64,000 bases of DNA from SZUA-430 sp044220975 (lineage in GTDB: Bacteria; Pseudomonadota; Alphaproteobacteria; Micropepsales; Micropepsaceae): NCBI GenBank assembly GCA_044220975.1, contig JBGAPZ010000008.1, positions 1-64,000 on the forward strand, in the 5' to 3' direction. Positions 30,305 to 38,944 of the stretch are shown here, piece after piece. The notes beneath the pieces were generated by a model, which searched no databases, was not told where the DNA came from, and saw only the letters and a program-made list of their open reading frames with translations. The position numbers were made by a program, and so were the translations under genes. How positions within the stretch are numbered: the first letter of the stretch is position 1; each line of letters starts with the position of its first letter.

Positions 30305-31731
30305 GGTTGCTTAAGCTGGGAGCGTCCAGCTGCGCCTTCGCGGTAGAACGTGTTGAAGGTGTCGAAGGGGTAGATTTTGCCGTCGGGTTCGACGAAGTGG
30401 ACGCAGCTTCGCTTCACGCCGCCGAGGTCGAAGTTGAAGCGGTCCATAAACTGCACGATGACGACGCGAAACGTGTGCTCGTAGGCGATGTCTTGCGGCA
30501 CCGCCGCTTCAGGTAGGCAACAGAGAACGGCGGCGAGTTTCTCCGATGTGTCTGCCGCGGCGGTCGAGAGCGACAAAAGATCGAACATGCGCCGGCGCAG
30601 TTCGGGGAAGTTTTCGAACGTCACCGTGTTTGGCGCGGCGTCGACCAGGATGTCACGCGGGATCATTGCCATGACGGGTGCAACCGTCGTGCCGTTCCTC
30701 AGGCCATAGCCGATCGAGATCGCATCGGGATTGCACGGGAGCGGGATCATGTCTTCGAGCGCGAAGACGCCTGCCTTCGCTACCTCGCGCCGCACGTCGG
30801 ACAGCAGAACGCGGTGCGCCTTGGGGTCGAAGCCATCATTGCGGCCGGCGTCTTGCACCGGCTGCAATGTCACGCCGCGCACGCAGCGCCACTGGAGAGC
30901 GTGGCGGATGATGTCGGCGACCTCGCCGTCGTTGACGCCCTTCTTCAGCGTGACGACCAGCGTGGTGGAGATGTTGTGCTTCTCCAGCGCTTCGAGCGCC
31001 TGTTGGCGCACGCTGCGAAGGTCCGCCCCGCGAAGGTTCATCAGCGCTTCGCGTCGCAGCGAGTCGAACTGCAGATAGACTTCAAAGCGCGGCATATAGG
31101 TGGCCAGCCGCGCTGCGAACTCCGGCTCGCGGGCGATGCGGATGCCGTTCGTGTTGATCATCAGATGGCGGATTGGGCGGCGCTTGGCGGCGTCCAGGAT
31201 CTCGAAGAACTGCGGGTGGATCGTGGGTTCGCCGCCTGAGATCTGCACAAGGTCAGGCTCGCCTTCGCTATCCACCAGCGTGTCCAGCATGCGTTCGATC
31301 GTCGCCAAATCGCGATGCCCGGTGCGCTTGAGCGAGGAGTCCGCAAAGCAGACAGGGCAGGTGAGGTTGCAAGCCTCGTTCACTTCCAGGATCGCCAGGC
31401 ACGAATGCTGTTCGTGGTCGGGGCATAGACCGCAGTCGTACGGACAGCCGCGCTCGGTCGTCGTTTGAGGTGCAAGCGGGCGGTCGCCGGGCTTCAGGTA
31501 GTCCTTGCAGCTTTTCCAATACGTCGCGTCGGTCGATATCAGCGTCTTCTGTACGCCGTGTTCGCTGCAGCGCTTTTGGTAGAAGACATCTTCGCCTTCG
31601 ATAAGAATTTTAGCTGGGACCACCTTGAGGCAGGTTTCGCACAGGCTGCTCGTTTGCGCGTGGAATAGATACGGCGCCGACTTGCGGATTGGCATTGCGC
31701 CGGTGCTGGCGATGTCGATGGACTTGTTCAT
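30301..31731 (-). CDS. Radical SAM protein of the tetraether synthase (Tes/MJ0619)-like group
   Basis: A 476-residue radical SAM enzyme. CNLTCPVCF (Cys121, 125, 128) is the CX3CX2C cluster motif; QISGGEPTIHP is the GGEP motif. Before it lies the characteristic N-terminal Cys-rich part: CETC (31, 34), CSEH (55), Cys75, then CPYDCGLCPDH (96, 100, 103) and Cys111. This layout (a rubredoxin-like knuckle and an extra cluster ahead of the SAM motif) matches the archaeal Tes/MJ0619 family, which couples lipid tails, and its bacterial relatives. The protein would be cytosolic and membrane-facing. An Lgt-like gene precedes it and four small membrane proteins follow, overlapping. The reaction here is unproven. 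Confidence 0.8.
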   Translation of the reverse strand: MNKSIDIASTGAMPIRKSAPYLFHAQTSSLCETCLKVVPAKILIEGEDVFYQKRCSEHGVQKTLISTDATYWKSCKDYLKPGDRPLAPQTTTERGCPYDCGLCPDHEQHSCLAILEVNEACNLTCPVCFADSSLKRTGHRDLATIERMLDTLVDSEGEPDLVQISGGEPTIHPQFFEILDAAKRRPIRHLMINTNGIRIAREPEFAARLATYMPRFEVYLQFDSLRREALMNLRGADLRSVRQQALEALEKHNISTTLVVTLKKGVNDGEVADIIRHALQWRCVRGVTLQPVQDAGRNDGFDPKAHRVLLSDVRREVAKAGVFALEDMIPLPCNPDAISIGYGLRNGTTVAPVMAMIPRDILVDAAPNTVTFENFPELRRRMFDLLSLSTAAADTSEKLAAVLCCLPEAAVPQDIAYEHTFRVVIVQFMDRFNFDLGGVKRSCVHFVEPDGKIYPFDTFNTFYREGAAGRSQLKQP

Positions 31732-31757
31732 GTCGCCGAGGTTACAGAAAGAAAGGT

Positions 31758-31826
31758 CTCACGCGAAGTCGCGAAGGCGCGAAGAAATGTTCTTACTTTT
31801 TCGCGCTCTTCGCGACTTCGCGTGAG
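31758..31826. repeat. Perfect 19-base inverted repeat
   Basis: Arms CTCACGCGAAGTCGCGAAG (31758-31776) and its exact reverse complement (31808-31826) with a 31-base spacer. The outer flanks AGAAAGAA/TTCTTTCT continue the symmetry loosely. The right arm encodes the last codons of the Lgt-like protein (SREVAKS) and the left arm lies in the gap before the radical SAM gene. The CGCGAAG core is repeated inside the arm, as in dispersed intergenic repeats of some proteobacteria. Confidence 0.8.
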
Positions 31827-32536
31827 GCTTCTTTCTGACTGGTGATCATGACGACACCGTAGCCAATCAGGCCCAGGCAGATCAGGTGGAAGTGGTTGAG
31901 TGGGCCGATGAGGGTCGGGTAGGGCTTTAGGAACTCCCACAAGAAGCGTTGTGCGCCATAGGCGATGGCGAGCCAGTAGAAGCCCTGGCGCACGGCCCAG
32001 TGTTGACGTTGCTTTAAGCCCCACGTGAAGGCGGCCAGGAACAACAGCATCGATAGGGACTCGTAGACCTGCACCGGATGGCGGGCGATGCCGTCGCCGA
32101 GGTCTACGCTCCAGGGCAAGGTCGTCGGGGTGCCGAACGTTTGGTCGGGGAGGCCCGCGAACAGACAGCCCCAGCGGCCCACGGCAACGCCGGCGGCGAA
32201 GGGGCCTGCGAAGACGATGCCAGTGGACATACGGATGCCACGCGCGAGCTTGTAGAACTCGACACCGATGATCGCGCCGACAAGGGCTCCGGCGACGGAG
32301 TGGGCGAGCGCGAAGACCGCTTGTCCCACGAACGTGAACGAGCCCGCGAGGTAGGCGCCCGAAATCGCGCCCACGGCCAGGCAGGCGAAGTAGCCGCCGT
32401 CGGCTACCCGCGCGACCTCCGCGGTCACCTCTGCCAAGCGCCAGCGATAGAGGGCGACGCCGACAGCCATGCTTGTGCCCCATGCGAGCGCATCGAAAGC
32501 CAAGTGATACGCGGGGTCGGTTGGGACGTGGATCAT
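31793..32536 (-). CDS. Lgt-like (prolipoprotein diacylglyceryl transferase fold) membrane protein
   Basis: A 247-residue multi-pass protein of the Lgt family: VAVGRWGCLFAGLPDQTFGTPTTLPW resembles the GR.GNFIN..LWG signature in position, followed by HPVQVYES (HPxQxYE). But known functional residues differ: Asn146 of E. coli Lgt (in GNFIN) is Cys124 here, and the EFFRQPD arginine is Lys (EFLKPYP). The usual SFHGG loop is STGIV. It is thus a diverged Lgt paralogue that may transfer or cleave another lipid. The ATG at 32536 precedes a 61-base gap to the Tes-like gene on the same strand. Confidence 0.75.
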   Translation of the reverse strand: MIHVPTDPAYHLAFDALAWGTSMAVGVALYRWRLAEVTAEVARVADGGYFACLAVGAISGAYLAGSFTFVGQAVFALAHSVAGALVGAIIGVEFYKLARGIRMSTGIVFAGPFAAGVAVGRWGCLFAGLPDQTFGTPTTLPWSVDLGDGIARHPVQVYESLSMLLFLAAFTWGLKQRQHWAVRQGFYWLAIAYGAQRFLWEFLKPYPTLIGPLNHFHLICLGLIGYGVVMITSQKEASREVAKSAKK

Positions 32537-32698
32537 CCGAGAATCTGCAGCAGCAATCTTTGCGCGGCGCGCAGCCGATGGATCATGGCGTCTGGCTCTT
32601 GGTCTATGGCTGCTGGCTTATGGAATATGGCGGGAACCCTTAAGGGTTGGGAAAAACACTGTGATGTTCCAATCGGTTGCGGGTCCTGCTGACTTGGC

Positions 32699-33238
32699 TC
32701 AAACCGGGTTTAGAGGTTCGTGATCTCCCGGTCGAAGCGTGATGCGGATCGTGTTTCCGATCTCAACATCTCCGCCCTCGACGACCACTGCCATGACGCC
32801 GGCTTTGCGGATCAGGCCGCGTTCGGGGTGACGCTCGAGCACGCCTTCCATGAGGCCCGGTTGAATGCTGTCGAGTTGGGTGCAGGGGTTGCGCAGGCCC
32901 GTGACTTCGATCACTGCGCCGCCAATGTGCAGCTGCGTACCACGTGCGAGTCCGAGCAGGTCGATGCCGCGCGTCGTGATGTTTTCGCCCATCTGTCCGG
33001 GGGCGATGTCGAAACCCTTCGCGCGCAGCTCGTCGAAGAGTTCGGCGTGGATGAGGTGGACTTGGCGCAGATTCGCGGCCGTCGGATCGACGCGCACGCG
33101 GGACCGATGTTTCACCGTCGTTCCCATGTGCGCGTCGCCTTCGACGCCGTGACCTTGGACTAGGCGCACGCGATCGCGGACCGCTTTGGACATCGTGTGC
33201 TTCGGGCTGACTGCCACAGCGACGACGGTGCCGGTCAT
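32699..33238 (-). CDS. MOSC-domain protein
   Basis: A 179-residue protein with a MOSC beta-barrel: GDAHMGTTVKHRSR, GQMGENITTRGIDLL and GLRNPCTQLDSI, where Cys of RNPCTQL is the conserved ligand-type cysteine of MOSC domains that handle molybdenum-cofactor sulfur or N-hydroxylated substrates. It is cytosolic. Its ATG overlaps the DUF1289 stop by four bases. Confidence 0.85.
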   Translation of the reverse strand: MTGTVVAVAVSPKHTMSKAVRDRVRLVQGHGVEGDAHMGTTVKHRSRVRVDPTAANLRQVHLIHAELFDELRAKGFDIAPGQMGENITTRGIDLLGLARGTQLHIGGAVIEVTGLRNPCTQLDSIQPGLMEGVLERHPERGLIRKAGVMAVVVEGGDVEIGNTIRITLRPGDHEPLNPV

Positions 33239-33453
33239 GAGCCGGGAAGCCTGTAGAGCTTCGCGCGTGCGTCACGGTCAGCAATCGTTGCTTTGCGGGC
33301 GTCGAGTTCGGTCACGATGGTGCGTCGGCGGTCGGGCGTGAGCGAACTCCAGCTGCCGATTTCAGCCATCGAACGGCCGCAACCGAGGCACCAACCTGTC
33401 GTAGCGTCAATGGCGCATACCTTTACGCAGGGGGTTTCGATGATGCCGCTCAT
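33235..33453 (-). CDS. DUF1289 protein
   Basis: A 72-residue DUF1289 protein: TPCVKVCAIDATTGWCLGCGR has the four-cysteine metal-binding pattern (CxxxC...CxxC), followed by SMAEIGSWSSL. The short C-terminal helix (ATIADRDARAKLYRL) matches the family. The ATG at 33453 (MSGIIETPC) is chosen over the upstream frame because it starts the conserved domain directly. It is coupled to the MOSC gene. Confidence 0.85.
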   Translation of the reverse strand: MSGIIETPCVKVCAIDATTGWCLGCGRSMAEIGSWSSLTPDRRRTIVTELDARKATIADRDARAKLYRLPGS

Positions 33454-33557
33454 GCTTCCTGGTAACGCGGCTGGAGTCAGGTCACAAGCTGCTTTGAAAC
33501 TGGGCAAATGGGCCGCTATCATCGGCGGCGAACCTTCCGTCTTGAGGACTTGCAGCC

Positions 33558-34751
33558 ATGAACCTCGACTTCACGCCAGCCGACGAAGCTTTCCGCAAAG
33601 AAGTGCGCGCGTTCATCGCGAGCGCGATCCCCAAACAGCTGAAAGGCAAGTCGCGCCGTCAGTACGAAGGCAAGGCCGACTTCTTGGCGTGGCACAAGGC
33701 GCTTTACGAGAAGGGCTGGGTCGCGCCCTCTTGGCCGAAGGAATACGGCGGCACTGGTTGGACCTCGACGCAGAAATACATTTTCAGCGAAGAGTGCGCC
33801 GCCGCCGACACGCCGATGACGCTGCCGTTCGGCCTCGCGATGGTGGGCCCCGTGATCTACACGTTCGGCAATGAGGCGCAGAAAAAAGATCACCTGCCGA
33901 AGATTCTCTCGGGCGAGCGGTGGTGGTGCCAGGGGTATTCGGAGCCTGGTTCGGGGTCGGACCTTGCCTCGCTGAAGACGACGGCGGTTCGCGAAGGCGA
34001 CCACTACATCGTCAACGGTCAGAAGACCTGGACGACGCTGGCGCAATTCGCGGACTGGATCTTTTGCTTGGTGCGCACGGACCCGAAGGCGAAGCAGCAG
34101 GAAGGCATTTCGTTCCTGTTGATCGATATGAAGACGCCGGGTGTGACGGTCAGACCCATCATCACGATGGACGGCGCGCACGAGGTGAACGAGGTCTTCC
34201 TCGACAATGTGAGGGTTCCGGTGACGAACCTGATCGGCAAAGAGAACGAGGGGTGGACCTACGCGAAGTTTTTGTTGGGCCACGAGCGTGCCGGCATCGC
34301 CGGTGTTGCGCGGTCGAAGCGCGGGGTCGAGCGGTTGAAGACACTCGCCGGTGCCGAGCAAGATGGCGCGGGCAAGAAACTCATCGACGACGCGATGTTC
34401 GCGCGCAATATCGCGGAGCTTGAGATCGACTTGCTGTCGTTGGAGTTCACCGAGCTTCGAACGCTTGCGCGCGAATCGAAGGGCGGTCATGGCCCCGAGG
34501 CTTCGATCCTGAAGATCAAAGGCACCGACATTCAGCAGCGGCTGACGGAGTTGACGCTTGAGGCGATCGCCTATTACGGCAGTCCCTACCAGCCATTCGC
34601 GCACGACAAGATGACGAACGAATACGTCCCGGGCCCCGACTATTCGCACGGCGCTTCGCAAAACTATTTCCTGACGCGGCGCACGACGATCTACGGCGGC
34701 TCCAGCGAGATTCAACGCAACATCATTGCGAAGATGGTTTTGGGGCTCTAA
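33558..34751 (+). CDS. Acyl-CoA dehydrogenase, large-subunit type
   Basis: A 397-residue flavin acyl-CoA dehydrogenase with the pattern of pimeloyl-CoA dehydrogenase large subunits: YSEPGSGSDLASLKTTA is the FAD/substrate loop and YGGSSEIQRNIIAKMVLGL the typical C-terminus. It oxidises an acyl-CoA at the alpha,beta position and passes electrons to ETF. The ATG at 33558 fits. The next gene, 61 bases on, is a shorter acyl-CoA dehydrogenase-like small subunit, so the two may form a heteromer. Confidence 0.9.
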   Translation: MNLDFTPADEAFRKEVRAFIASAIPKQLKGKSRRQYEGKADFLAWHKALYEKGWVAPSWPKEYGGTGWTSTQKYIFSEECAAADTPMTLPFGLAMVGPVIYTFGNEAQKKDHLPKILSGERWWCQGYSEPGSGSDLASLKTTAVREGDHYIVNGQKTWTTLAQFADWIFCLVRTDPKAKQQEGISFLLIDMKTPGVTVRPIITMDGAHEVNEVFLDNVRVPVTNLIGKENEGWTYAKFLLGHERAGIAGVARSKRGVERLKTLAGAEQDGAGKKLIDDAMFARNIAELEIDLLSLEFTELRTLARESKGGHGPEASILKIKGTDIQQRLTELTLEAIAYYGSPYQPFAHDKMTNEYVPGPDYSHGASQNYFLTRRTTIYGGSSEIQRNIIAKMVLGL

Positions 34752-34812
34752 TTGCGCGCCTTCGCCTTATTCGCTATCAGCATCGCAACACAAATAAACG
34801 GAAGCGCCGCAC

Positions 34813-35943
34813 ATGGATTTTTCCTTCACAGAAGAGCAGACGCTGCTTCGCAATAGCGTGCAGAAACTCGTGCAGAACGACTACACGTTCGAGAAGCGCC
34901 GGGCGATCGCGAAGAGCGAGGCGGGTTGGAAACGCGAGAACTGGAAGCAGTTCGCAGAGCTTGGGCTACTCGGTGCGCCGTTCGCGGAAGACTTCGGCGG
35001 GCTTAGCGGCGGGCCGGTGGAGACGATGATCATCATGGAAGAGTTCGGGCGTGGGCTCGTGATCGAGCCCTATCTCGGCACCGTGGTGCTCGCGGGCGGG
35101 TTTTTGAAACATGCCGGGTCGAAGGCGCAGAAGGAGCAGTTCATTCCGGAGATCATCGAGGGCAAGCGCGTGTTCGCGTTTGCGTTCGCCGAGCCTCAAG
35201 GGCGCTACAATCTTGCCGACCTTGCCGTCACCGCGAAGAAGTCGGGTGCGGGCTACACGTTGAACGGTCATAAAGCTGTCGTGATCGGCGCGCCGTGGGC
35301 GGACAGTCTGATCGTGACTGCGCGCACGGGTGGCGGGCAACGCGACGAGAAGGGCGTCTCGGTCTTCGTAGTCGATAAGAAGGCGAAGGGCGTGTCGTGC
35401 CGCGACTATCCGACGGTGGACGGGTTGCGTGCCTCGGAAATCACGTTCGAGAATGTGGCTCTGGGCGCAGATGCGCTGATCGGCCATGAGGGCGAGGGGT
35501 TGCCGCTGGTCGAGCGTGTGGTCGACGAAGGGATCGCCGCGCTTTCGGCCGAAGCCATCGGCGCGATGAAAGTGTTGAACGATACGACCGTCGAGTACTG
35601 CAAGACGCGCAAGCAATTCGGCGTGCCGATCGGCAAGTTCCAAGTGCTGCAGCACCGCATGGTCGACATGTTCATGAACTACGAACAGTCGGTCTCGATC
35701 ACGTTCATGGTGACGCTGAAGCTGGGTGAGAGCGACGCGGAACGCCGCAAAGCCGCCTCAGCCGCGAAGGTTCAGATCGGCAAAGCCAGCCGCTTCATCG
35801 GCCAGAACGCGGTGCAGTTGCACGGCGGCATGGGCATGACGGACGAACTCAGCGTCGGGCATTATTTCAAGCGCCTGACCATGATCGACACGATGTTCGG
35901 CAATGTGGATCATCATTTGAAGCGGTACGCTGCGGCGGAATAG
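34813..35943 (+). CDS. Acyl-CoA dehydrogenase, small-subunit type
   Basis: A 376-residue acyl-CoA dehydrogenase homologue: FAEPQGRYNLADL replaces the usual (T/S)EPxAGSD loop, and the C-terminal region has QLHGGMGMTDELSVGHYFKR, the QxxGGxG motif. Its start MDFSFTEEQTLLRNSVQKLV is the family hallmark. In pimeloyl-CoA and steroid pathways the large and small subunits pair; the loss of the classic loop suggests it is the partner rather than the catalytic chain. Substrate unknown. Confidence 0.85.
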   Translation: MDFSFTEEQTLLRNSVQKLVQNDYTFEKRRAIAKSEAGWKRENWKQFAELGLLGAPFAEDFGGLSGGPVETMIIMEEFGRGLVIEPYLGTVVLAGGFLKHAGSKAQKEQFIPEIIEGKRVFAFAFAEPQGRYNLADLAVTAKKSGAGYTLNGHKAVVIGAPWADSLIVTARTGGGQRDEKGVSVFVVDKKAKGVSCRDYPTVDGLRASEITFENVALGADALIGHEGEGLPLVERVVDEGIAALSAEAIGAMKVLNDTTVEYCKTRKQFGVPIGKFQVLQHRMVDMFMNYEQSVSITFMVTLKLGESDAERRKAASAAKVQIGKASRFIGQNAVQLHGGMGMTDELSVGHYFKRLTMIDTMFGNVDHHLKRYAAAE

Positions 35944-35995
35944 AAATGGGCGGAGAATACAGAGCCGCTCATGCGCTCTATTTACTGCTTTCTGA

Positions 35996-37450
35996 TCAGA
36001 GGACGGTCGCCAGCCTGATCGGCACCGGCTGAGGTGCACTCAAGCGTTCGCGCGGGAAGGTGCAGATGACGGTCGTGCCTTTGCCGAGAACGCTGTCGAG
36101 GGCCACTTTGCCGCCGTGCGCTTCCACAAGACCGCGCACGATAGGAAGGCCAAGGCCCGTTCCCTTCTCGTTGACGGCGATGTCGTGGCGGCCTTGGCCG
36201 AAGGCTTCGAACACAGTCGCGACGTCGGCGGGGTCGATACCGGCGCCGGTGTCGGACACGCCGACCTCCATGCCGCCGCCAGCGGCGCGGCGCGCGAACG
36301 TGGTAACGGTGCCGCCCGGTGGCGTGAATTTCACGGCGTTGGAAATCAGGTTGATCAGGATTTGACGGCACGCGCGTTCGTCCGCGAGTAGAAGCGGCAG
36401 CGCAGAATCGAACTCGGACTGCAGCTTGATGCCCACGGCTGCCGCGCGCAGTTCGAACATAGCGTGTGCGTTTCTGATGGCCTCGGGCATGTTGATTTCT
36501 TCGGCTCGAACGACGAAGCGGCCGGCTTCGATGCGCGACAAATCCAGTACGTCGTTGATGAGGCCCAAGAGGTGTTCGCCGCTTTTGTGGATGTCGGTCG
36601 CATAGCCGACGTATTGGCTTGAGCCTAGATTGCCGAAGACTTCGTCGCGCATGACTTCCGAGAAGCCCAGAATGGCGTTCAACGGCGTGCGCAGTTCGTG
36701 GCTCATGTTCGCCAGGAATTTCGACTTCGCTTGGCTGGCGGCCTCGGCGCGCTGACGAGCCTTGTCGGATTCGAATTTGGCGGCGGTCAGCTGTTCGATC
36801 AGCTCGTTCTTGTCTTCACGCAAGAGCAGCATGTCGCGCGCGGTCTCATAGATGTTGCGGGCAAGGTGAACCATAAACACCGAGAAGCCGAAGCCGAGCG
36901 CACTGATGCCGTAGTACAATGCCGTGCCTTCGAACAGCGGCGGAACGACCAACGCCATCGCGTAAGGTAAGAACGTCGCGACCAGCAGTGGCGGGCACGG
37001 CGACTGCAGCGCCGCGCAGCCCGCGATGCAACAGGCGAAGACGAGCGCCATCAGCATGTGGCCAGTGTCGTTGCAGTAGCCCCAGAAGAACAGCGACGGC
37101 ACGACCCAGGCCAGTGCAAATGCGGAGCCGATCACGAATGAGATTGCGGTCCAGCGCGGCGCGTCGGCGAGTGTTTGGCCGCTGCGCTTATGCAGCACGT
37201 AGGCCGCGCCCATGGCGCATGCGGCCACCGTGACGCAGGCAACCCATACGGCGAGCAACCAAATCGGCACCCACGCAGATAGCATCACGCTGATGACGAC
37301 CGAGAAGACGGGCATAGCCACGGCTGCGGGTGCGATGTTGCGCTCAACAAGCAGCAGCTGATCGTGCTGTAGTTTCGCAAGGCGTGCAGGGGCTAGCGCT
37401 CGCGCGTGCGCGAACGGCGACTGTGCGCTCTTTGAATATGCGCCCGTCAT
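35996..37450 (-). CDS. Membrane sensor histidine kinase
   Basis: A 484-residue kinase. About six transmembrane helices (residues 45-200) form an unknown sensor, then a short coiled coil (LIEQLTAAKFESDKARQRAE) leads to HisKA with the phospho-acceptor His in FLANMSHELRTPLNAILGF, and a HATPase with NLISNAVKFTPPGG (N-box), SDTGAGI and KGTGLGLPIV (G1, G2). No receiver or REC partner is adjacent, so it is an orphan kinase here. The ATG at 37450 is chosen with GGGGCTC upstream; the alternative is a TTG three codons earlier. It is divergent from the enoyl-CoA hydratase gene. Confidence 0.85.
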   Translation of the reverse strand: MTGAYSKSAQSPFAHARALAPARLAKLQHDQLLLVERNIAPAAVAMPVFSVVISVMLSAWVPIWLLAVWVACVTVAACAMGAAYVLHKRSGQTLADAPRWTAISFVIGSAFALAWVVPSLFFWGYCNDTGHMLMALVFACCIAGCAALQSPCPPLLVATFLPYAMALVVPPLFEGTALYYGISALGFGFSVFMVHLARNIYETARDMLLLREDKNELIEQLTAAKFESDKARQRAEAASQAKSKFLANMSHELRTPLNAILGFSEVMRDEVFGNLGSSQYVGYATDIHKSGEHLLGLINDVLDLSRIEAGRFVVRAEEINMPEAIRNAHAMFELRAAAVGIKLQSEFDSALPLLLADERACRQILINLISNAVKFTPPGGTVTTFARRAAGGGMEVGVSDTGAGIDPADVATVFEAFGQGRHDIAVNEKGTGLGLPIVRGLVEAHGGKVALDSVLGKGTTVICTFPRERLSAPQPVPIRLATVL

Positions 37451-37604
37451 GAGCCCCAAGACCGGTCCCCAAAACCCGTGTTTCAGTGGAAATCATTACA
37501 TGCCAATCGTTAATATTGGTTAGGTGCGAGCCACGTTCGTTGCTTGCGCGAGGGCGCTACATGGTTACGTTCTGGCTAACGAAACGACGAAAGGGCCGGA
37601 ACCG

Positions 37605-38405
37605 ATGAGCGAAGTGTTGCTGTTTGAAACGCATGGTCCCGTCGTCACGCTGACGATCAACCGGGCTGAGTCGCGCAACCCGCTTGGGCACGACGGCGAC
37701 GGTGAGGCATTTGCGGCCGCTGCCGCGCGCATCAATGCGGACCGGGGTGTGCGGGCAGTGATCCTGACGGGTGCGGGCAAAGCGTTCTCCGCAGGCGGCG
37801 ACCTCAAAGCTATGCGCGAGAGAGGTGGCGCATTTGCGGGGGCTGGCGTTGCAATCCGCGAGCGCTACCGCAACGGCATCCACAAGATCGTGCGAAGCGT
37901 GTGGGGGATCGAGGTGCCGGTGATCGCCGCGGTCAATGGACCTGCGATCGGGCTCGGCAACGATGTTGCTTGTTTGGCAGACACGCGGATTGCGAGCGAC
38001 ACGGCGATCTTCGGCGCGACGTTCCTGAAGATCGGGCTGATCCCCGGCGACGGCGGGGCGTGGCTGTTGCCGAGGGTGATCGGCATGGCGCGCGCGAGCG
38101 AGCTGCTCTACACGGGCGATACCGTCGATGCGCAGACGGCGTTGAACTGGGGTTTGGTTTCGAAGGTCGTTCCGGCCGCAAGTTTGATGGACGAGGCGAT
38201 GAAGCTAGCGCAGCGGATGGCGGCTCAGCCCCCGGATGTCTTGCGCATGACGAAGCGGCTGCTGCGCGAAGGTCAAGCGACGAGCTTCGACAACATTATG
38301 GAGCTCTCTGCCGCGATGCAGGCATTGGCGCACCACACGGAGGATCACGCAGAGGCGGTGAATGCGTTCTTCGAGAAGCGCCCGGGGAACTACAAGGGAC
38401 GATGA
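37605..38405 (+). CDS. Enoyl-CoA hydratase/isomerase
   Basis: A 266-residue crotonase: TGAGKAFSAGGDLKAMRERG is the substrate/oxyanion loop, AAVNGPAIGLGNDVACLADT the second. Crotonases hydrate or isomerise unsaturated acyl-CoAs in beta-oxidation. The usual hydratase glutamates are not obvious: GDGGAWLLPRVIG has an Asp/Gly pair where Glu often is. The ATG at 37605 is used. Its stop overlaps the next gene start by ATGA. Confidence 0.9.
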   Translation: MSEVLLFETHGPVVTLTINRAESRNPLGHDGDGEAFAAAAARINADRGVRAVILTGAGKAFSAGGDLKAMRERGGAFAGAGVAIRERYRNGIHKIVRSVWGIEVPVIAAVNGPAIGLGNDVACLADTRIASDTAIFGATFLKIGLIPGDGGAWLLPRVIGMARASELLYTGDTVDAQTALNWGLVSKVVPAASLMDEAMKLAQRMAAQPPDVLRMTKRLLREGQATSFDNIMELSAAMQALAHHTEDHAEAVNAFFEKRPGNYKGR

Positions 38406-38905
38406 CGGCGCGGCTCTGTATCCCCGGTTTCCACGTGCGGCCGCTGCTGGCCGGCGACGTGTCGGCGCTGCAGGTGTTGTTCGACGAAGATCCCGAGTAC
38501 TTCGAGATCAACGGCCGAGCCATACCGGTTGAAGAAATTCGCACCGCATTACCGCCGGGCCGTGCCGCCGAGGACAAGCTTCTGTTCGTCCTCGAACGCG
38601 AAGGCCGCCACGCGGGATTGATCGACGTCATTCGCCACTACCCCGAGCCGCATGTTTGGCATTTGGGCTTCATCTTCTTGTCGAAGAGCGCGCGCGGCGG
38701 TGGGACGGGACGCCGTTGCCTGCGCGCGCTCTACGATTGGATGCGTGCGCAGGGCGGGACTGCGATCCGCCTCGGTGTCGTCGAGCCGAATGCGAAGGCT
38801 CGCCATCTCTACGCTACGGAAGGCTTTGAATTCGAGACGATGCGCGAGGTCGATCCGACGGCCAAGCGTATGCGGCGCACGCTTGTGCTTCGGCGTGCGC
38901 TTTAG
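38402..38905 (+). CDS. GNAT-family N-acetyltransferase
   Basis: A 167-residue GNAT protein starting at an ATG that overlaps the enoyl-CoA hydratase stop. HVWHLGFIFLSKSARGGGTG contains the beta4/P-loop-type acetyl-CoA motif (RGGGTGRR), and RLGVVEPNAKARHLYATEGF the typical C-terminal NxxAxxLYxxxGF. The substrate is unknown. It appears translationally coupled to the hydratase, which suggests a role in the same acyl pathway. Confidence 0.8.
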   Translation: MTARLCIPGFHVRPLLAGDVSALQVLFDEDPEYFEINGRAIPVEEIRTALPPGRAAEDKLLFVLEREGRHAGLIDVIRHYPEPHVWHLGFIFLSKSARGGGTGRRCLRALYDWMRAQGGTAIRLGVVEPNAKARHLYATEGFEFETMREVDPTAKRMRRTLVLRRAL

Positions 38906-38944
38906 TCTACTGGCGGAAATCGTCATTACATCGGGAGAAACGGC

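Noticed and set aside
32537..32698. TATGG-rich repeats upstream of the Lgt-like gene as a minisatellite
   Set aside because: The TATGG repeats are few and irregular; the gap is more simply a promoter region.
33519..34715. Minus-strand open frame of nearly 400 codons
   Set aside because: It is the antisense shadow of the acyl-CoA dehydrogenase gene.
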